From Flavobacteriales bacterium (lineage in GTDB: Bacteria; Bacteroidota; Bacteroidia; Flavobacteriales_D; Crocinitomicaceae): 5,912 nucleotides of DNA. Location of the stretch: the NCBI GenBank assembly GCA_947462695.1, contig CANHQC010000131.1:1-5912 (forward strand), in the 5' to 3' direction. Position numbers and translations under genes: made by a program. This document shows positions 1-5,663 of the stretch, one piece after another (the stretch's first letter is position 1; every line of letters begins with the position of its first letter). The notes beneath the pieces are model-generated. The model had not been told where the DNA came from and did not search any database. It saw only the letters and a list, made by a program, of their open reading frames with translations.

Positions 1-201
1 AAAGGGGACTATTTTCAGAAACGACAGGAATTAGTTAAACCGATTCAAGATCGAGTTTTCGATGCCATGCAGAAAGTGGCTTCCAAACGGAATTTTCAAT
101 TTGTTTTCGACAAAGCGAATCAAAGCAATCTCGTTTACGCAGATAGTAAGAGTGACATAAGCAATGAAGTGCTCAAAGAAATGGGCATCACAGTTAGATA
201 A
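1..201 (+). CDS. OmpH/Skp-family periplasmic chaperone, C-terminal fragment (5' end outside window)
   Basis: Frame 1 is open from the first base to a TAA at 199-201 and encodes the last 66 residues of a protein whose start lies upstream. The fragment is charged and helical, then carries the segment LVKPIQDRVFDAM followed by a lysine-rich stretch and NFQFVFDKANQSNLVYAD. That is the usual end of OmpH/Skp proteins: the coiled-coil hairpin returns to the beta-rich trimerisation body. The next gene has the parallel pattern (LNKPILERVQKAVEIV, then LNYVIDES), so the two are tandem paralogues. Family members are periplasmic holdases that carry unfolded outer-membrane proteins to the BAM complex. Only 26 bp separate it from the next start, so the two are probably co-transcribed. 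The coiled-coil arms and signal peptide cannot be seen here. Confidence 0.85.
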   Translation, partial: KGDYFQKRQELVKPIQDRVFDAMQKVASKRNFQFVFDKANQSNLVYADSKSDISNEVLKEMGITVR

Positions 202-227
202 ACAACATAATAACCAAACACAAAACA

Positions 228-743
228 ATGAAAAAGTGGTTCTATACCTTAGTGGTTTTAATTTCAATGAGCTCTGCGATGGCTCAGGTAAAAATGGCAC
301 ATGTTAATTCACAAAAATTACTTGATACGCTACCTTCTAGAAAAGAGGCGATGAAAAAACTTCAAGAGTTTGAAGCATCGGGGGTAAAAGAACTTCAAGA
401 AATGGAAGCAGATTTTAACAAAGCACTTGCTGATTACGAAAAAAAACGTCCTGATCTTTCTCCAATGCTCATTAAAATTGAAGAAGAAAAATTGATGAAA
501 AAGCAACAGAACATTCAAGATCGTCAGGAGTCACTTAATCAAGAAATGCAGATTTACAGTCAGGAATTAAACAAACCAATTCTAGAGCGCGTTCAGAAAG
601 CAGTTGAAATCGTATCTGATCGTCGAAAATTGAATTACGTAATTGACGAAAGTGTTACGTTGTACTTTAAAGGTGGTACGGATATTACGCCTGAAGTAGT
701 TGTTGAGTTGCTTCGTTTGGATGCAGAAGCATCGAAGAAATAA
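228..743 (+). CDS. OmpH/Skp-family periplasmic chaperone
   Basis: The 171-residue product has a clear Sec signal peptide (MKKW, a hydrophobic core at about residues 5-16, then AMA before Gln20, a common Bacteroidota cleavage context). The mature start VKMAHVNSQKLLDTLP matches the first beta-strand of OmpH/Skp. Residues about 38-125 are rich in Glu, Lys and Gln and should form the two long coiled-coil arms. Residues about 126-160 (KPILERVQ to LNYVIDES) return to the body. The length is normal for the family. Its expected role is to hold outer-membrane proteins in the periplasm before BAM-dependent insertion. The ATG at 228 follows an A-rich, Shine-Dalgarno-free leader, as is usual in Bacteroidota. 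It is the second of two tandem ompH-like genes and ends 17 bp before a strong terminator. A run of eight A residues (439-446) lies inside the gene. Which paralogue is the true Skp cannot be decided. Confidence 0.9.
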   Translation: MKKWFYTLVVLISMSSAMAQVKMAHVNSQKLLDTLPSRKEAMKKLQEFEASGVKELQEMEADFNKALADYEKKRPDLSPMLIKIEEEKLMKKQQNIQDRQESLNQEMQIYSQELNKPILERVQKAVEIVSDRRKLNYVIDESVTLYFKGGTDITPEVVVELLRLDAEASKK

Positions 744-760
744 GAAAATGTGATACAGTT

Positions 761-790
761 AAAAAAAGGGAGAGCGATCTCCCTTTTTTT
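761..790 (+). terminator. Intrinsic terminator after the ompH pair
   Basis: A perfect 13-bp inverted repeat (arms 761-773 and 778-790) encloses the four bases GCGA, which fit the GNRA tetraloop class. The core is GGGAGA/TCTCCC. The outer seven pairs are A-T, so the 3' arm ends in seven T residues, as a rho-independent terminator requires. Because the 5' arm begins with seven A residues, the element could also act on the opposite strand. It lies 17 bp after the ompH stop and ends 14 bp before the murI start. Confidence 0.9.
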
Positions 791-804
791 ATACTTTTAT
801 TTCT

Positions 805-1629
805 ATGAAAAAACAAGGTCCAATTGGGGTATTTGATTCTGGATATGGTGGATTAACCATATTGAAAGAATTGCGTCAGCGCTTACCTCAATACGACTAC
901 CTCTATCTTGGCGATAATGCGCGTGCACCATATGGTTCTCGTTCGTTTGATGTGGTGTATGAGTATACAAAACAAGCTGTTGAGGAATTGTTTTCGAGGG
1001 GATGTTCACTCGTGATTGTCGCATGCAATACGGCGTCTGCCAAAGCCTTGAGAACCATTCAACAACATGACCTTCCGAAATGGGATAGTGAGAAGAGAGT
1101 TCTCGGTGTAATTCGCCCAAGTACAGAAGAAATTGGGTCGTATTCTCAATCAGGTCATGTGGGAATTGTTGCAACCGAAGGAACGGTCCGATCTAATTCC
1201 TATGAATTGGAACTCGCGAAGTCGTTCCCTGAACTTATCGTGAGCCAAAAGGCCTGTCCAATGTGGGTGCCGCTGATCGAAAATGATGTATACACGAGTG
1301 AAGGAGCTAAGTATTTCATTCAACGTGACATTCAAGATCTTCTTTCTAGTGACGAAAAAATTGATACTATTCTACTCGGCTGCACGCATTATCCAATCAT
1401 TGAGTCGCTAATAAAAAGTGCTGTACCCAGCTCAATTAGAGTTGTTTCTCAGGGTCCTCTTGTTGCGCAAAAATTAGAACTTTATTTGCAGCGCCATCCA
1501 GAAATGGAAAATCGCTGTTCCAAAGGTGGAGAGGTTGCTTGTTTAACGACTGAACGTGCATCAACATTTGACAGTAAGGCCAAGCGATTTTTTGGCGAAC
1601 CAACAAAGGCAGTTCAAATTCGTTTATAG
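805..1629 (+). CDS. murI: Glutamate racemase
   Basis: The 274-residue product has all the landmarks of MurI: GVFDSGYGGLT at residues 8-18 (catalytic-region Asp11 and Ser12), YLGDNARAPYG at 34-44, ACNTAS at 73-78 with catalytic Cys74, TVRSNSY at 127-133, and GCTHYP at 192-197 with the second catalytic Cys193 and His195. The length is within the family norm. The cofactor-independent enzyme interconverts L- and D-glutamate by two-base catalysis in the cytosol, supplying D-Glu for MurD in peptidoglycan synthesis. The ATG at 805 is the first one that keeps the conserved N-terminal strand. The leader is T- and A-rich without a Shine-Dalgarno sequence. Co-orientation downstream of two ompH genes matches a neighbourhood often seen in Bacteroidota, but the terminator 14 bp upstream implies separate transcription or regulated read-through. 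The function call is near certain. Confidence 0.98.
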   Translation: MKKQGPIGVFDSGYGGLTILKELRQRLPQYDYLYLGDNARAPYGSRSFDVVYEYTKQAVEELFSRGCSLVIVACNTASAKALRTIQQHDLPKWDSEKRVLGVIRPSTEEIGSYSQSGHVGIVATEGTVRSNSYELELAKSFPELIVSQKACPMWVPLIENDVYTSEGAKYFIQRDIQDLLSSDEKIDTILLGCTHYPIIESLIKSAVPSSIRVVSQGPLVAQKLELYLQRHPEMENRCSKGGEVACLTTERASTFDSKAKRFFGEPTKAVQIRL

Positions 1630-1648
1630 TCCATTAACACAAACTTTA

Positions 1649-1680
1649 TTTGATATACAATTTTTCTTGTTGTAAATTCG
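1649..1680 (+). promoter_or_regulatory. Predicted Bacteroidota-type promoter for the large secreted protein
   Basis: TTTG at 1649-1652 is followed after a 20-bp spacer by TAAATTCG at 1673-1680. The Bacteroidota housekeeping consensus is TTTG, about 19-21 bp, then TANNTTTG, so the -33 box and spacing fit exactly and the -7 box matches 7 of 8 (C in place of the third T). A start of transcription near 1684-1688 would leave a leader of roughly 10-14 bases before the ATG at 1698. It lies in the only gap between murI and the adhesin gene. No terminator for murI is visible in that gap. Confidence 0.6.
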
Positions 1681-1697
1681 ATGTGCTTTAATATGTC

Positions 1698-4600
1698 ATG
1701 AATCTATACCGCTCTATTTTCACTCTTGTTGTACTGTTTGCGTCGTTTACAATAGACGCACAAACATTGATCATCAATGAAGTTTCCAACGGACCTTCAG
1801 GAAATATGGAATACATGGAGCTGGTTGTAGTGAGTAATTCTGTTAGTTACAATTGTTCCGCCCCAACACCCCCTTGTATAGACATTCGTGGTTGGATCAT
1901 AGATGACAATAGTGGATACCATGGAGGTACAGTTGGAACGGGTGTAGCGCCCGGTGCAGTAAGGTTTTCAACTGATGCATTTTGGTCTTGTATTCCGCTC
2001 GGAACAATTATCGTTATTTATAATAATGGTGATCCTAATTCATCCCTTCCTGCGCAAGATTTGTCCATGACAGATGGGAATTGTTTACTTGTAGTACCCG
2101 TCAATAATGCGCAATTATTTGAAACGAATGCCACTACTCCTGGTGCTATTGCGTGTTCGTATCCTCCTACAGGTTGGACAGCCGGCGGGAATTGGAACAA
2201 CATTGTTCTTGCTAACTCAGGCGACTGCATGCGAATTGTAGATTTAGCCGGTTGCGAGGTGTTTTCATTATGTTACGGTTCAGCCAATACCAATAACTTA
2301 ATTTATTTTCCTGGAAGTGGTACTGACCAGGTATGGTATTTCAATTCAGGTAACCCAAACTTGCAAGCCAACTGGTCACCAGGATGTGCCGATTTAACTT
2401 CCTGTGGTACAAATCTGCAAACACCTGGTGCACCAAATAACGCATTAAATGCATCCTATATCGCACAATTTAACAATGGTTGTCAACCGATTACTGTTTT
2501 ACAATCGGTATTACTATCCTCAACACCTGCTCAATGTGCATGTAATGGGACGGCGACCATTTCTGCAAGTGGATCTATAGCACCCTATGTTTATCAATGG
2601 TACACTGCCGCTGGTCTTGCAATTGGACAAACAGGACCATCTGCGAATTCCTTGTGTCCAGGGAATTATTATGTTGTTACGACATCTGGTATTAATTGTA
2701 CGGACACTGTTTTTTTTAACATAAGTGGAAGTTCAAGTGCACCGACAATCAATGGCATCTTTTCTGGTTGTCCTGGCACGAGTAGTCAATTAACTGCTTT
2801 TGGAACGCCAGCTGCGACCAATGCATGGGTGAGTAGCAATCCGAATGTTGCAACTGTAAATGCATCTGGATTTGTTTCAGCTATTTCGCCAGGTGTTGCG
2901 CAAATTACCTATACGACCAATCAAGCGTGTCAAATAACAGAACCTTTCACTGTATACGAATTTCCCACAGCATCTATTTCTGGAGGAGGTACGTACTGCA
3001 CAGGTGAGTCAGTGAGTACTATTTCTGTGAATTTGACAGGATCATCATCTTGGACGCTAAGCTATTCGGTCAATGGCATCCCACAAACCGTAAACGGCAT
3101 TACGTCAAGTCCATTTTCTTTAGGGAGTAATCCAGGGACATATGTATTAACTGGAATTACAGATGTGAATTGCCCTAATTCGGCCAGCGGAACTCAGACA
3201 ATCACGATCAATCCAGCACCAACAGCTAGCTTAACTGGCGGTGGAACATATTGCGCAGGAGAGCTTGTGAATGATATTACAGTAAACTTGACTAGTTCTT
3301 CCAACTGGACGGTGAACTACACGTTGAATGGAATTCCTCAGTCAATTAATGGGATTACAAACAATCCTGTCTCACTTGGGAACGCTGCTGGAACGTATGT
3401 ATTATCAGGAATATCAGATATAAATTGTTCAACCATCCTTAACGAGAGTCAACAAATTGTCATTAATACACTGCCAAGCGCCCTCATTTCAGGAGGAGGT
3501 ACTTACTGCACGGGTGAGCAAATAGGGAACGTAAACGTTAATTTCACTGGATCACCAAATTGGACACTTAATTATTCATTAAATGGTGTTCCACAAACTG
3601 TTAATGCGATTACCACAAGTCCGATTTCTTTGGGAAACATTGCAGGAATCTATATACTAACTGGAGTAACCGATGAGAATTGCTCAAATTCGGCTACTGG
3701 AAGTCAAACTATAACGATTAATCCAGCACCTACAGCGACAGTTTCTGGTGGTGGAACTTATTGTCCTGGAGAGCTTGTGAATAATATTGTGGTGAATTTG
3801 ACTGGTACACCTAACTGGACGGTGAATTATACATTGAATGGAGCCGCTCAGACGCTTAGTGGCATCACGGGAAGTCCGGTTTCACTTGGGAATTTACCCG
3901 GAACGTATACATTGACGGGAATAGCAGATACGGATTGTGCAACATCAGTAAATGGAAGTCAGGAAATTGCAATTTTAACTGTACCTGAAGTTGAATTTAC
4001 TGGTGGTGGAACGTTTTGTGAAGGAGGTGTAATCGTTCCAATATCCCTGAGTTTTTCTGGTGAATCTCCATGGGTTATAAACTATAATATAGACGGACAA
4101 CCTTTTTCTGCCACGGTTTCTTCTCCTACGTTAGCATTTAATTCGCCAGGAATCTATGAGTTTGGGGATGTAACAGATGCACAATGTGCGAATTCGATTG
4201 ATACAGTGCTCGTGTTGCAACTTATTCCACTTCCCGATGCGCCGTTAGCAACAGCCGATACAACGTATTGTTTTGGGGAAGAAATTCAGCCGATGTCCGT
4301 ATTTTCACTTGTTGGAATGTATACGTGGTACAGCGATCCATCGTTAACAAATCAAATTGGATTCGGTATTCAACAATTGCCTTCAAATCAAATAGGAGCG
4401 ACTACGTATTACGTTGCCAATACGCAGTCAGCATGTATAGGTGAACCTACAGAAATTACAATAACAATAAATTCATGTGGCCTGATTATTCCAACAGCAT
4501 TTACGCCTGATGGTGATGGAGCAAATGATTGGTGGGAGATTCCAGATATAGGCTTTTTCCAAAATCACAGTGTAGCAGTTTACAACAGATGGGGTAGCCT

Positions 4601-4766
4601 TATTTATCAATCTGGAACTGGAAATTATGAATCAGTTCCTTGGGATGGAACCTATGAAGGAAACCCGTTGCCTGTTGCGTCGTATTATTTCATGGTTGAT
4701 TTAGATGTTACTTCGAATGCTGATGAGGTATTGAAAGGAACGGTTTCTATTGTTCTAGAAGACTAG
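1698..4766 (+). CDS. Secreted multidomain adhesin-like protein with T9SS gliding-type C-terminal domain
   Basis: The 1022-residue product begins with a signal peptide (residues 1-21, ending IDA before Gln22). Visible domains follow in order. Residues about 23-250 resemble a lamin-tail domain (LIINEVSNG, EYMELVV, closing motif TPGAPNN at 242-248) and contain nine or ten cysteines. Residues about 268-343 look like a SprB repeat (GTATISASG, APYVYQW, CPGNYYVV). Residues 348-425 resemble BIG2 (WVSSNPNVATVNASGFVSAISPG). Five tandem repeats span 427-845. Residues 847-928 resemble the Ig-like domain often found before such C-termini. Residues 929-1022 are the CHU_C/TIGR04131-type sorting domain (FTPDGDGANDWW at 935-946, VYNRWG, PWDGTYEG, SYYFMVDL). 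Family knowledge says this C-terminus directs type IX secretion, so the protein is probably surface-attached or released. No enzymatic domain is seen; an adhesive or structural role is inferred. A PorP/SprF-like partner gene is not adjacent. Confidence 0.9.
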   Translation: MNLYRSIFTLVVLFASFTIDAQTLIINEVSNGPSGNMEYMELVVVSNSVSYNCSAPTPPCIDIRGWIIDDNSGYHGGTVGTGVAPGAVRFSTDAFWSCIPLGTIIVIYNNGDPNSSLPAQDLSMTDGNCLLVVPVNNAQLFETNATTPGAIACSYPPTGWTAGGNWNNIVLANSGDCMRIVDLAGCEVFSLCYGSANTNNLIYFPGSGTDQVWYFNSGNPNLQANWSPGCADLTSCGTNLQTPGAPNNALNASYIAQFNNGCQPITVLQSVLLSSTPAQCACNGTATISASGSIAPYVYQWYTAAGLAIGQTGPSANSLCPGNYYVVTTSGINCTDTVFFNISGSSSAPTINGIFSGCPGTSSQLTAFGTPAATNAWVSSNPNVATVNASGFVSAISPGVAQITYTTNQACQITEPFTVYEFPTASISGGGTYCTGESVSTISVNLTGSSSWTLSYSVNGIPQTVNGITSSPFSLGSNPGTYVLTGITDVNCPNSASGTQTITINPAPTASLTGGGTYCAGELVNDITVNLTSSSNWTVNYTLNGIPQSINGITNNPVSLGNAAGTYVLSGISDINCSTILNESQQIVINTLPSALISGGGTYCTGEQIGNVNVNFTGSPNWTLNYSLNGVPQTVNAITTSPISLGNIAGIYILTGVTDENCSNSATGSQTITINPAPTATVSGGGTYCPGELVNNIVVNLTGTPNWTVNYTLNGAAQTLSGITGSPVSLGNLPGTYTLTGIADTDCATSVNGSQEIAILTVPEVEFTGGGTFCEGGVIVPISLSFSGESPWVINYNIDGQPFSATVSSPTLAFNSPGIYEFGDVTDAQCANSIDTVLVLQLIPLPDAPLATADTTYCFGEEIQPMSVFSLVGMYTWYSDPSLTNQIGFGIQQLPSNQIGATTYYVANTQSACIGEPTEITITINSCGLIIPTAFTPDGDGANDWWEIPDIGFFQNHSVAVYNRWGSLIYQSGTGNYESVPWDGTYEGNPLPVASYYFMVDLDVTSNADEVLKGTVSIVLED
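2976..3995 (+). repeat. Two copies of a 510-bp (170-residue) A-B superunit within the repeat array
   Basis: The first copy is 2976-3485 and the second 3486-3995. By hand counting over 85 positions, unit 1 matches unit 3 at 59 and unit 2 matches unit 4 at 52, while neighbouring units match at only 46-48. The linkers agree: units 1 and 3 end TITINPAPTA, whereas units 2 and 4 do not. Units 2 and 4 share the GELVN motif after the first Cys and keep the DNA stretch ggagagcttgtgaat. The simplest reading is duplication of an already diverged two-domain block. Confidence 0.8.
2976..4232 (+). repeat. Five tandem 85-residue (255-bp) Ig/PKD-like repeats inside the adhesin gene
   Basis: Units start at 2976, 3231, 3486, 3741 and 3996 (protein residues 427, 512, 597, 682 and 767); the last is slightly short. 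Each opens with GGGTYC or GGGTFC. The first Cys falls at residues 434, 519, 604, 689 and 774, exactly 85 apart. Other invariant positions are Trp at Cys+18 (+17 in some alignments of unit 5), Tyr at Cys+22, NG or DG at Cys+25/26, Gly-x-Tyr at Cys+46 to 48, and a second Cys at +58 (+56 in unit 5) preceded by Asp. The paired cysteines could form one disulfide per unit outside the cell. Units 1-4 share about 54-69% identity by hand alignment; unit 5 is much more diverged. Confidence 0.95.
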
Positions 4767-4769
4767 CGC

Positions 4770-5114
4770 TTATAATTTTGCTTTCATCGTCAGTGCAATA
4801 AGTTGCGACCGTTGAATGGCCAAAGCCGCTTTTTCACCTTCGAAAAGTTCGTTCACGGTTTCTTGAAAAAGAAAGAGCCAACGATTGAAGTCTGTTTCTT
4901 TCAGATTTAATGAGGCATGCGCAGACATCATATTGTTTTGGTATCCTGGTTTATCGATCAAAATAAATGCCCAAAAGTCGGCTACACGCGGAAGGTGTTC
5001 ATCCAGGTTCAGGTGAATAAAAAAATGGTTGATCTGATCATCGACTAACAATTTATCGTAAAAAGTACGAATGAGTAGCAAACAATCCTCATATGTGGTG
5101 ATGTCCGGTTTCAT
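4770..5114 (-). CDS. Group III truncated haemoglobin
   Basis: The 114-residue product fits the group III (trHbP/Ctb-like) truncated globin pattern. It has LLIRTFYDKLL at residues 13-23 with Tyr19 as the likely B10 ligand-stabilising residue, EHLPRVADFW at 39-48 with His40 as the probable distal E7 position, GYQNNMMSAHASL at 57-69 with His66 as the proximal F8 haem ligand, and FNRWLFLFQETVNELFEG as the G/H helix region. It is at the short end for the family but lacks no expected helix. Such proteins bind O2, NO or sulfide in the cytosol; the physiological ligand here is unknown. The ATG at 5114 overlaps the stop of the upstream gamma-CA gene as ATGA, so translational coupling is likely and no separate promoter is needed. 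The stop lies 3 bp from the stop of the convergent adhesin gene. Confidence 0.9.
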   Translation of the reverse strand: MKPDITTYEDCLLLIRTFYDKLLVDDQINHFFIHLNLDEHLPRVADFWAFILIDKPGYQNNMMSAHASLNLKETDFNRWLFLFQETVNELFEGEKAALAIQRSQLIALTMKAKL

Positions 5115-5635
5115 TGATCCGTTGGTTTAAACCATCCGGCATACATTACATAGTTATTGGCAATGCGTTGAACTTCACCTTCGAACAATTCTGGTGACAG
5201 GGTTTTAACTTTTTTGGCAGGAACTCCGGCATAAATACTCCATGATTCTGCCCTTGTACCTTCGAGTAAAACAGCGCCAGCTGCTATAATGCAATTCGAT
5301 TCGATGTAACAATTATCCATGACGATTGCTCCCATACCAATAAGCACATTATCTTCAACGGTACAGCCATGAACGATCGCATTGTGTCCAACGGAAACGA
5401 AATCACCTAATTTCACGGTTGTTTTTTCGTAAGTGCAATGCACAACTGCCCCATCTTGAATATTGACACGGTTACCGAATTGTATGGAGTTCACATCTCC
5501 CCTCACCACTGCATTGAACCATATAGAACATTCATTTCCCATGGTAACATCACCAATGATCGTTGCATTCGCCGCGAAATAACATTCTTCACCAAAATGA
5601 GGTTCTTTTTCTCTACAAGGTATAATCAGTGCCAT
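5111..5635 (-). CDS. Gamma-carbonic-anhydrase-like left-handed beta-helix protein (YrdA/PaaY type)
   Basis: From the chosen start the product has 174 residues (MALIIPCREKEP). Hexapeptide-repeat coils run from about residue 20 to 138 (ATIIGDV, SIWFNAVVRGDV, VNIQDGAVVH, FVSVGHNAIVHG, VLIGMGAIVMDN, IIAAGAVLLEG), followed by YAGVPAKKVK and a C-terminal helix (IANNYVMYAGWFK). The zinc-site pattern of gamma-carbonic anhydrases is complete: Arg45 and Asp47, Gln60 and Asp61, and histidines 66, 84 and 89. The protein should be a cytosolic trimer binding a metal between subunits. Many family members of this short type show little or no CO2 hydration, so activity is uncertain. An in-frame ATG at 5641 is the main alternative start. 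Extension to 5698 would overlap the neighbouring AlkD-like gene and the likely promoter, and lacks family similarity, so it is rejected. Confidence 0.88.
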   Translation of the reverse strand: MALIIPCREKEPHFGEECYFAANATIIGDVTMGNECSIWFNAVVRGDVNSIQFGNRVNIQDGAVVHCTYEKTTVKLGDFVSVGHNAIVHGCTVEDNVLIGMGAIVMDNCYIESNCIIAAGAVLLEGTRAESWSIYAGVPAKKVKTLSPELFEGEVQRIANNYVMYAGWFKPTDQ

Positions 5636-5650
5636 AGCCATTATTTTTTT

Positions 5651-5658
5651 CAAAGATA
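5651..5658 (-). promoter_or_regulatory. Predicted -7 box of a Bacteroidota promoter for the gamma-CA/haemoglobin pair
   Basis: On the minus strand the bases read TATCTTTG, a full match to TANNTTTG. They sit in the 28-bp gap between the AlkD-like stop (5664) and the gamma-CA start (5635 or 5641). Transcription would begin near 5643-5647, giving a leader of about ten bases to the ATG at 5635. No convincing TTTG is seen 19-21 bp further upstream, where the AlkD-like coding sequence lies, so the promoter may be weak or activator-dependent. Confidence 0.5.
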
Positions 5659-5663
5659 GTCGT

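Noticed and set aside
31..300. 89-codon minus-strand open frame with hydrophobic residues across the two ompH genes
   Set aside because: It is antisense to two real coding regions and its hydrophobicity follows from Lys/Glu-rich codons read in reverse.
803..1174. 123-codon open frame on the minus strand opposite murI
   Set aside because: It lies wholly antisense to a confidently identified murI, resembles no family I know, and has no promoter or leader signal; it is a shadow of the real gene.
2976..4232. Regularly spaced repeats considered as a CRISPR-like or mobile-element array
   Set aside because: The period is 255 bp, in frame, with protein-level conservation and variable third codon positions, so it is a protein domain array.
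4752..4770. Short palindromes (ttctagaa, agcgct) at the convergent gene ends considered as a terminator
   Set aside because: Each is only 6-8 bp without a loop or a following T-tract, so neither supports a rho-independent terminator.
5438..5659. 73-codon plus-strand open frame opposite the gamma-CA gene
   Set aside because: It is antisense to a gene with a full set of metal-site motifs and spans its start and promoter; the translation shows no family features.
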